DNA of 64,000 bases from CAZVEE01 sp964625525 (GTDB lineage Bacteria; Pseudomonadota; Alphaproteobacteria; JAJFIK01): assembly GCA_964625525.1 (NCBI GenBank), contig CAZVEE010000005.1, forward strand, positions 10,998 to 74,997, written 5' to 3'. Position numbers and translations under genes: made by a program. The notes below the pieces were generated by a model. That model saw only the letters and a list, made by a program, of their open reading frames with translations, was not told where the DNA came from and made no database searches. This document shows positions 1 through 8,780 of this stretch, one piece after another. The number at the start of each line of letters is the position of its first letter. The first letter of the stretch is position 1.

Positions 1-2181
1 CTCATTAAAACAGGTAAATGGACTCAGGCGGAAGAAGCCGCCCGGATCCGCACACGTTTGAACCGAAAGGGCATGCGCGGCGAGGCTGTGGACGCGGTGC
101 TCGACGACGCCAAAGGCTCCAAGGCTGACGCGCGGCGCGCCTCGGTGGTGCTGGAGCGCGTGCTTGGACGCAGCCAGTTTCAGGGTGTGGGGTTCTTGTC
201 CGGAGGCTCTCGCGCCGCTCGCGCCGTGGCCCGCATCGTGATCCGCTCGGACGGCGCGGGCGTGGATGGCTACGGCACCGGTTTTCTGGTGTCACCGCAG
301 CTCATGCTCACCAACAATCACGTGTTGAGCAGCCTGCGCACGGCCCAGAACTCGGTGGCTCAGTTCGACTATTACGAGCGTCCCAATGGCACGCTGAACA
401 CGCCGCTTGATTTCACCTTCGATCCGGACCGGTTCTTCGTTACCGATGAGGACCTGGATTTCACCCTGGTGGCGCTCAACCCAGAGGGCCTCAATGGCGA
501 GGACCTCTCGGGGCGGTTTTGGCTGCCCTTTATCCGTGAGTCCGGCAAGTTGCTCATCGGTGAGCCGGTGAATATCATTCAGCACCCGGACGGTGACCCC
601 ATGCAGATCGCCATCCGGGAAAACCCGGTGGTTGATGTGGTGGATGACTTTCTCCATTACAAATCCGATACGCTGCAAGGCTCCTCCGGTGCGCCGGTGT
701 GTAATGACGATTGGGAACTCGCCGCGCTTCACCATGCGGGCGTGCCTCGGCGTGACGAGAACGGCGACATGCTGCTGACCAATGGTGAGGTGTGGGACGG
801 CGGCCACGAGACCTACCATCAGATCGACTGGATCGCCAACGAAGGCGTGCGCATCAGCCGGATTGTCAGCTATCTGGATGAAACGCGGTTGAACGCCCAG
901 GCGCGGCGTCTGTACACGGAGAGCTTTGAGTTGCCGTCCGGGGATGTGGCGGCGCTGATCTCTCCGTCCGATTGCAAGACGCCCGCGCGGGACCTGGACC
1001 CAGAAAGCCCAGCCGGGCCCCGGCCCGTCGTGCCGCCCACACCCGCGCCGGCCACATCCGCGCCGATCGGGCCGCAGGACGCGATCATTGAGTTACCGCA
1101 GCAAGGGGGAGTGCCGCTGATGTCCCAGCCCGTTTCGAACGGTTTGTCGTTCTACTTCAAAGTCACGATTGAGCAGATGCACGCCGCACCGGCGCCGGCC
1201 GCCCAGGCCGGGACCATGGTGACCACCGTGCCGGCCGGCACGGCCACGCGCCGCGGCGCCAGTGGGGGTGTGTCCGGCGAGCCAGACGGGGCCGCGCATC
1301 AGCTCGCGGGCAAAATCCTGGATGAGCGGCGCGGGCGCGAGAAAAAGTACTACGACAAGGACGCCGACCGGAACGATCGCGAGGCCTACTATCGCGATAT
1401 CGATTTCGAGGCGAGTGCGGATGATCTGTTTCATGATCTCTCCACCCTGATCTCGCGCACCCACAAGAAAAAACTGTCCTACAAAACCGCGCGGCTGAAG
1501 CACCTTTATCCTTGGATCGATCTGCGGCCGGGCAGCCTGGAGCTGTTCAGCATCTACTCTAATGACGAGATGGGTGCGCAAGAAACCATCCGCACGGAGC
1601 TGGAAAGCATGGCGCGGGCGCGCATGGGGACCAAGGAGAGCTACAGCGTCGCCGATCTGGAAAGCCTGCTCAATGACGAGGAAGACGACGAGGACGCCCA
1701 GGATCTGACCTTCGAAGCGATCCATGGCAGCCACAATTGCGAGCACGTGGTGCCCCAGTCCTGGTTCAATAAGGCCCAACCCATGAAGGCGGACCTGCAT
1801 CACCTCTTCGCGTGCCAGTCCCGCTGTAACAGTTTCCGCAGCAATATTCCGTATTATGACTTCGATCCGACCGAAGAGTCGACCATGACCGATTGTGGCC
1901 GGCGCGAGAGCAACAAGTTCGAGCCGTCCTATAATCACGGCGTGGTGGCCCGCGCGACCTTGTACTTCCTCCTGCGTTATCCGGGTGAAATCGGCGATGA
2001 GGGCCGCGAATTGCAGCGTCGCCGCCTGCCTACGCTGCTGGCCTGGCACAAGGCGCAAAAGGTCAATCTGTATGAGCTGCACCGCAATGCCGCTATTGCC
2101 GCCGTGCAAGGCAACCGCAATCCGCTGATCGATCATCCAGAATTGGCAGAGCGGATCGATTTCGAACGCGGTTTCGGTTGA
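1..2181 (+). CDS. Trypsin-like serine protease fused to endonuclease I-type nuclease (5' partial)
   Basis: The reading frame is open to the first base of the window, so the true start lies upstream; 726 codons are visible. Codons 70-280 form a chymotrypsin-fold protease: the catalytic His is in TNNHVL (codon 107), the Asp in DLDFTLV (codon 153) and the Ser in GSSGAPV (codon 229). A Pro/Ala-rich linker follows (codons 320-420). From about codon 463 (YYRDIDF) to 710 the protein resembles the endonuclease I (EndA/NucM) family: a YY...L...LSY N-terminal pattern, then EHVVPQSWF (His codon 582) and ADLHHLF (His codons 600-601), the beta-beta-alpha-metal signature. Both active sites look intact. Any signal peptide or targeting domain would be off the edge. 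The fold assignments rest on motifs; the cellular role is unknown. A bidirectional terminator follows directly. Confidence 0.85.
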   Translation, partial: LIKTGKWTQAEEAARIRTRLNRKGMRGEAVDAVLDDAKGSKADARRASVVLERVLGRSQFQGVGFLSGGSRAARAVARIVIRSDGAGVDGYGTGFLVSPQLMLTNNHVLSSLRTAQNSVAQFDYYERPNGTLNTPLDFTFDPDRFFVTDEDLDFTLVALNPEGLNGEDLSGRFWLPFIRESGKLLIGEPVNIIQHPDGDPMQIAIRENPVVDVVDDFLHYKSDTLQGSSGAPVCNDDWELAALHHAGVPRRDENGDMLLTNGEVWDGGHETYHQIDWIANEGVRISRIVSYLDETRLNAQARRLYTESFELPSGDVAALISPSDCKTPARDLDPESPAGPRPVVPPTPAPATSAPIGPQDAIIELPQQGGVPLMSQPVSNGLSFYFKVTIEQMHAAPAPAAQAGTMVTTVPAGTATRRGASGGVSGEPDGAAHQLAGKILDERRGREKKYYDKDADRNDREAYYRDIDFEASADDLFHDLSTLISRTHKKKLSYKTARLKHLYPWIDLRPGSLELFSIYSNDEMGAQETIRTELESMARARMGTKESYSVADLESLLNDEEDDEDAQDLTFEAIHGSHNCEHVVPQSWFNKAQPMKADLHHLFACQSRCNSFRSNIPYYDFDPTEESTMTDCGRRESNKFEPSYNHGVVARATLYFLLRYPGEIGDEGRELQRRRLPTLLAWHKAQKVNLYELHRNAAIAAVQGNRNPLIDHPELAERIDFERGFG

Positions 2182-2203
2182 GCCAGTGCTCTGCACTCAG
2201 AAA

Positions 2204-2236
2204 AAAAGCCCGACATGGAGACCATGCCGGGCTTTT
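2204..2236. terminator. Bidirectional rho-independent terminator
   Basis: A 15-bp stem with one mismatch and a 3-nt loop, flanked by an A tract on the left and a T tract on the right. It lies between the convergent protease-nuclease gene and the DUF934 gene and can serve both strands. Confidence 0.85.
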
Positions 2237-2255
2237 GGCGTTGCGAAATCCCGCG

Positions 2256-2753
2256 CTATGCGTTGTCGCCGTGGCGGGCATCAAGCGCCGTGGGGCGGCC
2301 ATCCTGAGTGGCCTGATACACCACAGACAATTCCGCCATGGCGTCTTGCCAATCGGTCGTGGATACCCCGTCAGGCACCTCAAATTCGGTGAAGCCACAC
2401 CGGACCATGAAAAAGAACTGATCCCGCAGCACATCGCCCACGGCGCGGATGGCGCCCTCATAGCCGAAGCGCTCCCGCAGCAGCCGCGCATAGGAATAAG
2501 CCCGCCCGTCCTTGAACAAAGGAAACTCCAGCGCGATCACATCGAACCGCCCCAGGTCCTCCGCGATGAGGGCTGGGGACTGGTCCGAACGCAGACGAAT
2601 GCCCAGCGGGCAGTTGCGTCCGATCAACTCCTCACGCTCCGCCTGCCAGCGCTCCAGGCTAACGATGGCGCGGGTGTCGCCGGGCACCGGTTCGTCATCG
2701 GCCACACTCGTCCACGGATCTTCCGTGATAGCGCCCTCTTTAAGCAGTGCCAT
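2256..2753 (-). CDS. DUF934 protein linked to sulfite reduction
   Basis: A 165-residue protein matching the DUF934 family, which in alphaproteobacteria is normally the last or near-last gene of the sulfite reductase operon. Recognisable parts are the mid-protein stretch with LGRFDVIALEFPLF and the following GRAYSYARLLRERFGY, both typical of the family. Its biochemical role is not established; a helper of the adjacent hemoprotein is inferred from the constant neighbourhood. The ATG start overlaps the end of the reductase gene by 14 bp, implying translational coupling. No cysH follows; the operon ends at the terminator at 2204-2236. Confidence 0.8.
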   Translation of the reverse strand: MALLKEGAITEDPWTSVADDEPVPGDTRAIVSLERWQAEREELIGRNCPLGIRLRSDQSPALIAEDLGRFDVIALEFPLFKDGRAYSYARLLRERFGYEGAIRAVGDVLRDQFFFMVRCGFTEFEVPDGVSTTDWQDAMAELSVVYQATQDGRPTALDARHGDNA

Positions 2754-4401
2754 AAAGCGCCTCCTTGAACGGCTTCAGGCCGACCCGGCGATAGGTGTCG
2801 AGGAAGCGCTCCTGCGCGCTGACCCGCAAACCCAGATAGGTTTCCACCACCGTGTCGATGACGCCGGGCACCTCCTCTTCGCCAAAGGAGGGACCGACAA
2901 TATCGCCCACCGACGCGGTTTCATCGGCGCTGCCGCCGAGCGTGATCTGATACCGCTCGACGCCTTTCTTATCGACGCCCAGAATACCGATATGGCCCAC
3001 ATGGTGATGCCCGCAGGCATTGATGCAGCCAGAAATCTTGATCTTCAGTTCCCCGATTGCATGCTGCCGGTCGAGATCAGCGAAACGGTTGGAGATCTCC
3101 TGGGCGATGGGAATGGCGCGGGCATTGGCCAAGTTGCAATAGTCGAGCCCCGGACAGGCGATAATGTCTGACACCTGACCGATATTGGGGGTCGCAAGGT
3201 CTTGCGCCGCCAAACCCTGCCACAGGGCGAACAGATCGCGCTTGCGCACATGGGCGAGTGTCAGATTCTGCTCATGCGTCACGCGGATTTCGCTCAAGGC
3301 GAATTGATCGGCCAAGTCCGCGACGGCTTCCATCTGCGTGTCACTGGCGTCGCCGGGAATGCCGCCAATGGGTTTCAGCGAGATATTGACGATGGCATAG
3401 CCCGGCTGCTTATGCGCGGCCGTATTGTTCTCCACCCACTCGGCAAAGGCCGCATCTTTGGCTATGGCGGCGGCTAGATCCGGGTCCTCATCGGCCAAGG
3501 GTTCAAAGGCGGGCGGGGCGAAATAGGCGGCGATGCGTGCCATTTCCGCATCCGGCAAGGCCACCGGGGCAGAGCGCGACACGGCCGCGTATTCCTCTTC
3601 CACAAGGCGGGTGAAGTTTTCCGCTCCCGTCTCATGCACGAGAATTTTGATACGCGCCTTATACAGATTATCGCGCCGGCCAAGCTGGTTATAGACGCGC
3701 ATAATGGCATCCAGATAACTCAGCAGCTCAGGCTTGGGCACAAAGTCGTTCACCACATAGCCGATCATGGGCGTGCGACCTTGCCCCCCGCCCACATAGA
3801 TCCGGTAGCCCACCGCGCCTGCGTCGTTGCGGCGAATCTCGATGCCGATATCGTGCACCTGGATCGCCGCCCGGTCATGAGGCGCGCCCGTGACCGCGAT
3901 CTTAAACTTGCGCGGCAGATAGGAGAATTCCGGGTGAAAGGTGGACCACTGACGGATCACCTCGGCGGTGATGCGGGGGTCTTCCACTTCATCGGCGCTG
4001 GCGCCGGCATATTGGTCGGCCGTGACATTGCGGATGCAGTTGCCGCTCGTTTGGATGGCATGCATCTCGACACTGGCCAACTCGTCCAGAATATCGGGAA
4101 TGTCGGACAGTTTCGGCCAGTTGTACTGAATGTTCTGGCGGGTGGTGAAATGGCCATAGCCTTTATCGTAGCGGCGCGCCACATGGGCCAGCATGCGCAT
4201 TTGCTCGCTCGACAGAGTGCCGTAAGGGATGGCCACCCGCAGCATATAAGCATGGAGCTGGAGATAGACGCCGTTCATGAGCCGCAAGGGCTTGAACTGG
4301 TCTTCCGTCAGGCTGCCATCAAGGCGCCGGGCCACCTGGCCGCGGAACTGGCGGACCCGGTCGGCCACCAGGGTCCGGTCGAATTCGTCATAGCGATACA
4401 T
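2740..4401 (-). CDS. cysI: Nitrite/sulfite reductase hemoprotein (CysI type)
   Basis: A 553-residue siroheme/4Fe-4S reductase that reduces sulfite to sulfide (or nitrite to ammonia) in the cytoplasm. Two ferredoxin-like/siroheme half-repeats are visible. The iron-sulfur and siroheme ligand cysteines lie in CPGLDYC and, about 40 residues later, CINACG. The N-terminal half has the RQNIQYNW and TSGNCIRNVTAD segments typical of the family. The start is supported by AGGAGAAGG about 8 nt upstream. It sits between DUF2849 and DUF934, the standard alphaproteobacterial assimilatory sulfite operon, so sulfite is the more likely substrate. Siroheme could come from the SUMT encoded at 59969-60871. No flavoprotein subunit is present, so electrons probably come from ferredoxin. 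Confidence 0.9.
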   Translation of the reverse strand: MYRYDEFDRTLVADRVRQFRGQVARRLDGSLTEDQFKPLRLMNGVYLQLHAYMLRVAIPYGTLSSEQMRMLAHVARRYDKGYGHFTTRQNIQYNWPKLSDIPDILDELASVEMHAIQTSGNCIRNVTADQYAGASADEVEDPRITAEVIRQWSTFHPEFSYLPRKFKIAVTGAPHDRAAIQVHDIGIEIRRNDAGAVGYRIYVGGGQGRTPMIGYVVNDFVPKPELLSYLDAIMRVYNQLGRRDNLYKARIKILVHETGAENFTRLVEEEYAAVSRSAPVALPDAEMARIAAYFAPPAFEPLADEDPDLAAAIAKDAAFAEWVENNTAAHKQPGYAIVNISLKPIGGIPGDASDTQMEAVADLADQFALSEIRVTHEQNLTLAHVRKRDLFALWQGLAAQDLATPNIGQVSDIIACPGLDYCNLANARAIPIAQEISNRFADLDRQHAIGELKIKISGCINACGHHHVGHIGILGVDKKGVERYQITLGGSADETASVGDIVGPSFGEEEVPGVIDTVVETYLGLRVSAQERFLDTYRRVGLKPFKEALYGTA

Positions 4402-4438
4402 GCTGCCTTCTCCTGAAGCCTGGTTCGCTGGTGCGTGC

Positions 4439-4750
4439 TCAGGCGTCCTCGGCCTGTTTGCCCAGATCGCGCCGCACTGTCGGCCCGAGCGCCCGGATGA
4501 TTTCCCGCGCCGATACGGCCTTCACCGTGCCGTCCTCGGTGGCAACGGGGAAGGGGTAGACATCTACGACCAGGCGCGCGGCCACGTCCGCCTGCCCCTT
4601 GTCCAGAAGCGGGGCGATGTCCTCTTCCACGCCAATCACGCGGGCCGCGTCCAGGCTCTCGACCCAGCTCAGATCGGCTGCCAGATACACCACTTCGCCA
4701 TCGCTCAGGCGATTGGCGGTGATCACGGTCGTGGTCTTGCGCGGCGCCAC
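4439..4750 (-). CDS. DUF2849 protein of the sulfite reductase operon
   Basis: A 103-residue protein of the DUF2849 family, which is almost always encoded directly upstream of cysI in alphaproteobacteria. Visible features are the opening TTVITANRLSDGEVVYL and the acidic middle part around GVEEDIAPLL. It has no membrane segment and no recognisable catalytic motif, and the family function is unknown. The start is GTG with a strong GGGGAGG site 6 nt upstream. It is the first gene of the three-gene operon, 37 nt ahead of the reductase, and follows the promoter at 4836-4864. Confidence 0.8.
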   Translation of the reverse strand: MAPRKTTTVITANRLSDGEVVYLAADLSWVESLDAARVIGVEEDIAPLLDKGQADVAARLVVDVYPFPVATEDGTVKAVSAREIIRALGPTVRRDLGKQAEDA

Positions 4751-4835
4751 GGCTTGCCTCCCCTGGCTTTGGATCCTGACGGTCGGTTGCGCTGAATATG
4801 GGGCGGGACGAATTTTCCATCAATAGGCGAGACAA

Positions 4836-4870
4836 ACAATAAAATAGCGAAATTTTAGTGTAAAATAGCG
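4836..4870 (-). promoter_or_regulatory. Putative sigma-70 promoter and operator of the sulfite reductase operon
   Basis: On the minus strand TTTACA (4859-4864) and TATTGT (4836-4841) are separated by exactly 17 bp, upstream of the DUF2849 gene. Two perfect copies of the 10-mer CGCTATTTTA (4861-4870 and 4840-4849) start 21 bp apart, two helical turns. One overlaps the -35 edge and one the spacer/-10. This looks like a repressor or activator site, perhaps for a sulfur regulator; the protein is not known. Confidence 0.55.
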
Positions 4871-4879
4871 CCGAGATCC

Positions 4880-5683
4880 TCAGTCCTGCCCCTCCAGGGT
4901 GCTCTCGTGCCAGCCGCCCAGCAGTCGGCGTTCCAGGGCACTCGTCGCCAGATAAAAGCCGATGCCCAACAGCGATAACAGCGCCAGCGCCGCAAACATG
5001 CGCGGGATCTCCAGCCGGTTGCCCGCTTCCATGATCCGCCACGCAAGCCCCCCCGAGCCCCCGGAGCCGGCCACAAACTCCGCCGTCACCACCGCGATCA
5101 GGCTCAAGCCCCCGGCGATTTTCATGCCCGAGAGCAGGTAAGGCAGCGCATTAGGCAGGCGCAGCCGCCACAGGATCTGCCAGCGGCTGGCGCCGTAGAG
5201 CTTGAACAGCGCCAGCAGGTTCGGATCCACCGCCCGCAAGCCCAGGGTCATATTCGCCAGCACCGGAAAGAAGGCGACAATCCAGGCCAGGATCAAAATG
5301 GCTCGGTTGGGATTGTCCACCCCCACCCAAATGAGGATCAGCGGCGCAATGGCGACAACGGGCGTGACTTGCAAGATCACCGCATAAGGAAAAAGCGCCA
5401 GCTCCACAATGCGGCTTTGGGAAAACAGCACCGCCAGCGCGACGCTGCCCACCACCGCCAGCACGAACGCACTCACCGCCAAGGTCAAGGTGGTCCAGGC
5501 CGCATCGAGCAGGATCGGCCCGTGCTCCCAAAACGCCACCGCAATGGCGCTTGGCGGCGGCAGCACGAACACCGGCACCGCGAGCGCCCGCACCGCGATC
5601 TCCCACACAAGCAGCACGCCCAAGCCCACCAGACCCGGCAGGCCCCAGTGAAACGGAGCGAAACGAGGCGGGCTGGTCATCAT
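4880..5683 (-). CDS. ABC transporter permease (SsuC/ThiX family)
   Basis: A 267-residue inner-membrane permease with about six hydrophobic segments. The BPD_transp_1 EAA-type loop is near residues 160-190 (LYGASRWQILWRLRLPNALP), which contacts the ATPase. It belongs to the SsuC/TauC/ThiX group that imports alkanesulfonates, taurine, nitrate or thiamine precursors. The ATG overlaps the ATPase stop (ATGA), and the binding protein is two genes upstream, so the three form one importer. It ends the operon; the sulfite reductase operon downstream has its own promoter. The substrate cannot be read from the permease alone. Confidence 0.85.
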   Translation of the reverse strand: MMTSPPRFAPFHWGLPGLVGLGVLLVWEIAVRALAVPVFVLPPPSAIAVAFWEHGPILLDAAWTTLTLAVSAFVLAVVGSVALAVLFSQSRIVELALFPYAVILQVTPVVAIAPLILIWVGVDNPNRAILILAWIVAFFPVLANMTLGLRAVDPNLLALFKLYGASRWQILWRLRLPNALPYLLSGMKIAGGLSLIAVVTAEFVAGSGGSGGLAWRIMEAGNRLEIPRMFAALALLSLLGIGFYLATSALERRLLGGWHESTLEGQD

Positions 5684-6435
5684 CGGCTGGGCTCCAGGCC
5701 ACGGGCGGCGCGCAAGGTTTCAGAGACCTGCCGGCAATGGGTGGCGAAGGCATCGCTTTCCCGGAACGCCGGCGTGCGCGGATAGGGTTCATTGATCGCC
5801 AGATCGGCGAAGATGCGGCCCGGTCGCGCGCTCATGACCACAACCCGCTCCGATAGAAACACCGCTTCGCTGACGGAATGAGTGACAAAGAGCGCGGTCA
5901 TGCGCGCGTCCTGCCAGAGCCGCAGCAAGTCGTCATTGAGGTCTTCGCGGGTGATTTCATCAAGCGCGCCGAAGGGCTCGTCCATGAGCAAAAGGCGCGG
6001 GCGGGTGACCAGAGCGCGGGCGAGCGAGGCCCGCATTTTCATGCCGCCCGACAGTTGGCGGGGATAGGCCTGGGCAAAGGCGCCAAGGCCCACCCGCTCC
6101 AGGGCATCGTCAATCCGCCCCCTTGGGTCCTGGCCGGCCAGTTGGAAGGGCAGGGCGACATTGTCCGCAATGCTGGCCCAAGGCATGAGCGTGGCGTCTT
6201 GAAAGACATAGCCGACCGATCCGGACCCGCCGCGCTGCACGGGCCCCGTGACCGTGCCGCTGGTGGCCTGGGCCAGATCGGCAATGATGCGCAAGAGTGT
6301 GCTCTTGCCACAGCCTGACGGCCCCAGCAGCGTGACGAAAGACCCGGCCGCGACATCGAGCGAGACATCGCTCAACGCCACCGTACCGTCGGCGAAGGTC
6401 TTACCGAGATGGGAAACCTGAACGTCCGGGCTCAC
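5680..6435 (-). CDS. ABC transporter ATP-binding protein (SsuB/TauB family)
   Basis: A 251-residue ATPase of the nitrate/sulfonate/taurine/thiamine-precursor importer class. Walker A is GPSGCGKST (about residue 38), the signature is LSGGMKMRASLARAL, Walker B is LLLMDEPFGALD, and the switch His is in FVTHSVSEA. It energises import through the neighbouring permease. The start is GTG, 11 nt after the binding-protein gene; the end overlaps the permease start by 4 bp. The signature reads LSGGM rather than the usual LSGGQ, which occurs in this subfamily. Confidence 0.9.
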   Translation of the reverse strand: MSPDVQVSHLGKTFADGTVALSDVSLDVAAGSFVTLLGPSGCGKSTLLRIIADLAQATSGTVTGPVQRGGSGSVGYVFQDATLMPWASIADNVALPFQLAGQDPRGRIDDALERVGLGAFAQAYPRQLSGGMKMRASLARALVTRPRLLLMDEPFGALDEITREDLNDDLLRLWQDARMTALFVTHSVSEAVFLSERVVVMSARPGRIFADLAINEPYPRTPAFRESDAFATHCRQVSETLRAARGLEPSR

Positions 6436-6446
6436 GGGCGGGCTCG

Positions 6447-7490
6447 TTACTCCGTTTCCGGGCTGAGATCGCCGGGCATGTAGATGAACTCTTGTGTGTA
6501 GGCCTTGGAGTAATCCAGATCCGCTTCGTAGATACCGGCAGTGGCCATCAGCGTAAAGAAATTGTGCCAGCGCTCATGCGTCATGGCGCCAATATCGTAA
6601 TCGGCTGTGTCCGGCGGAAACACGATGGCGAAGTCGATGAGCTTCTGGCGTGCCTGGCTCAACAACTCATCACTCATATCCGGATTGTCGCGCTTGATAA
6701 GGGCATGGGCCGCACTTGGATCACCTTCCAGATAGCTGCGCCAGCCCTCGATGCTCGCTTGCACGAAGGCTTCTACCAGTTCCGGGCGTTCATCGATCAT
6801 GCTCTGCATGGCGATGACCAGGGTGGCATAGCTCGGATAGCCGTGATCGGCGAGCAGATACACATGAGGCGCCTCGCCCAATTCCCGCTCGATGAGATAG
6901 GGCTCGGACGTGATATAGCCCTGCTGGATCGCCTGCGGGTCCACCAGGAATGGGGCCACATTGCCGGAATAACGGCGGATCTGGCTTTCCTCGAAACCGA
7001 ACCGCGCTTCAAGCCAGGGCCACCAGGCAGTGCGGGTGGCATCGGAGATCATGATGGGCTTGCCCTGCATATCCTCCAAGGACTGAATGTCCTCGCGCGG
7101 ATGGGTGATCAGGACTTGCGGGTCTTTCTGGAACGCTGCCATCACCGCGCGGGCCGGCACGCCCGCGCGCACCAGATTAAGCGGGATGAAACTGTTGGAG
7201 CCCATGCCGAACTCGACGGCGCCCGAGGCCAGCAGTTGCGGGATATTCGCCCCTGCGCCGCCGGGGCGGATGGTGACATCAAGCCCGCGCTCCTCGTAGA
7301 GGCCGAGCGCCACGGCCTGATAGAAGCCGCCATGTTCCGCCTGCGCCACCCAGTCGGTGGCGAAGGTCACAGGCTCCAGTTCTAGACCCTCCGGGACCGG
7401 CTCTTCCTGAGAGCAGGCGGCGAGCACAAGGGCTGCGCTCAGCACGAGGCCGCGGGCAAGCCCGGCAAACGAGATACGGGAGGCGGTCAT
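6447..7490 (-). CDS. ABC transporter substrate-binding lipoprotein (NMT1/THI5-like)
   Basis: A 347-residue periplasmic binding protein. The N-terminus has a lipoprotein signal with lipobox LAAC at about residue 25, so it is probably membrane-anchored. The mature part matches the NMT1/THI5-like fold: TDWVAQAEHGGFYQA near residue 45, GLDVTIRPGG, and LLASGAVEFGMGSN. The family binds pyrimidine (thiamine precursor), sulfonate or related ligands. The sequence context gives no metabolic gene to choose between them, so the substrate is open. The start is supported by GAGAGGA 7 nt upstream. It lies 17 nt after the DUF1254 gene on the same strand, which suggests co-transcription. Confidence 0.85.
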   Translation of the reverse strand: MTASRISFAGLARGLVLSAALVLAACSQEEPVPEGLELEPVTFATDWVAQAEHGGFYQAVALGLYEERGLDVTIRPGGAGANIPQLLASGAVEFGMGSNSFIPLNLVRAGVPARAVMAAFQKDPQVLITHPREDIQSLEDMQGKPIMISDATRTAWWPWLEARFGFEESQIRRYSGNVAPFLVDPQAIQQGYITSEPYLIERELGEAPHVYLLADHGYPSYATLVIAMQSMIDERPELVEAFVQASIEGWRSYLEGDPSAAHALIKRDNPDMSDELLSQARQKLIDFAIVFPPDTADYDIGAMTHERWHNFFTLMATAGIYEADLDYSKAYTQEFIYMPGDLSPETE

Positions 7491-7507
7491 GATGAATCCT
7501 CTCTCAA

Positions 7508-8041
7508 TCAGCCCGCGGTTGCGGTGCAGTCCGCCTGTTGGCGGATACGGTCAAGGGCGCTGAATGCGGCCTCGCTCGTGATCAGGGTGCGGATGAGCAC
7601 CAGGCCCCGGGTGGACGGCGAGCGGACGCCGCGCCCGTCACCGGGTGCTGGCTCGTCGCCGGATGGCAGGCCAGGCGGCAAGATGGTCACGGCGGCGCGC
7701 CCGCCCGTGGTCTGGCGATCATTGAGCACGAAGTAGTTGTCCGTATTGTCCGCATACAGCGCGAGTGACCAGTAACTGTCGGGCACTCCCGCCGTCACGC
7801 GCACCGGCCCCTGCGTCAGGTCATAGGCACAGATGCTGTACAGAAGATCCGGGCTCGGGCGCACCACATCCCGCGACGTGGCGTCAACGCGCGGGGGATG
7901 GTGCATGGTGTTCCAGCCGGCCCGCTCAGACAGGCCCGCGAACACCTGCTGCATGATCAGCGATGGGGCATAGACGATCGCGCCCCAATGCACGAGCCCG
8001 GCAATCGCCAGGCCTGAAAGCAGCCAAAGGGCCCATCTCAT
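7508..8041 (-). CDS. DUF1254 membrane-anchored protein
   Basis: A 177-residue protein of the DUF1254 family. Residues 5-25 form one N-terminal membrane anchor; the rest should face the periplasm. The core contains SPDLLYSICAYDL and PDSYWSLALYADNTDNYFVLND, typical of DUF1254/DUF1214 beta-rich domains. I chose the ATG at 8041 because it overlaps the stop of the upstream DUF1214 gene (ATGA) and has GGGGAG 8 nt before it; a start 9 nt further upstream is possible. Function is unknown. It forms a conserved pair with the DUF1214 gene and precedes the ABC importer. Confidence 0.75.
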   Translation of the reverse strand: MRWALWLLSGLAIAGLVHWGAIVYAPSLIMQQVFAGLSERAGWNTMHHPPRVDATSRDVVRPSPDLLYSICAYDLTQGPVRVTAGVPDSYWSLALYADNTDNYFVLNDRQTTGGRAAVTILPPGLPSGDEPAPGDGRGVRSPSTRGLVLIRTLITSEAAFSALDRIRQQADCTATAG

Positions 8042-8616
8042 GACCGGCACTCCCCTTTGGTGATGGTGGGCAGGGGCAGGGCGGTGAGATCCTCAAGCGC
8101 CGACGGGTCCGGATTGTAAAGCCGCACGGTCAGCGAGAACGGCCCCGCTTCAGGCAGCGCCAGCCAGGGCGCCGCCGTCTCCTGCGTGGCCAGGTGCACG
8201 GTGAACGTTGAACCAGGCGCCGCAAGCACTTGCGTGCTGCCAAAGGCGTATCGGTTGGCCTCATTGGGAATGAGGAATTGGTCGGCGCCGTAAACGGTCA
8301 TGCTCCACCAGCGCGCCGGCAGGTCCGTGCCGGTGATCGTATAGGCGCAGCCCGCGCGCAGGCTCTCGCCGGCGCTGTCGCTACGGGCGCTGAAGTAAAC
8401 GGTCTCTTCCGCATTCAGCGCCAGGAGCCCACCATAGGCCACGGCCGCGCGGGTCATCGGATCCGCATCCACATTGCCGATCAGCAGCGTTGAGCTCCAC
8501 GGGCCATTGCGGATCTGTCCTCGTTCCAGCGCCCCTGTCACCACCCAGAAGGCGCTCACGAGGCCGGCAGCGGTCGCCAACACGACCAGGGCCAAGACTT
8601 TGAGACTCCAGTGCAC
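8038..8616 (-). CDS. DUF1214 membrane-anchored protein
   Basis: A 192-residue protein with one N-terminal membrane helix (residues 5-25) and a DUF1214-type domain: GPFSLTVRLYNPDP near the C-terminus and WWSMTVYGADQFLIPNEANRY in the middle. The reading frame is open further upstream, but the GTG at 8616 has a good GGGGAGA site 6 nt away, and translation from there begins with the hydrophobic anchor, so I prefer it. The gene overlaps the DUF1254 gene by 4 bp. In other bacteria the two domains occur together, often in one protein; here they are split into two. Function unknown. Confidence 0.75.
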   Translation of the reverse strand: MHWSLKVLALVVLATAAGLVSAFWVVTGALERGQIRNGPWSSTLLIGNVDADPMTRAAVAYGGLLALNAEETVYFSARSDSAGESLRAGCAYTITGTDLPARWWSMTVYGADQFLIPNEANRYAFGSTQVLAAPGSTFTVHLATQETAAPWLALPEAGPFSLTVRLYNPDPSALEDLTALPLPTITKGECRS

Positions 8617-8780
8617 GCGCGTCTCCCCGGAACCGCGAATCTGTGACCCGCATCGTAAAGACTTGCGCGCGTGGCGTCCAATGACGCGGTGGTTGGGCGG
8701 CAACGGGGCCTTTGCCCTCGAACAGCCCAAGTCTGGGACTACCGCGTCAGGGTCTAAAGCCGATCTGAGGAGGGTTTGCC

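Noticed and set aside
1093..2196. A 367-codon frame antisense to the protease-nuclease gene
   Set aside because: The plus-strand frame has both intact active sites; the antisense one has no family pattern.
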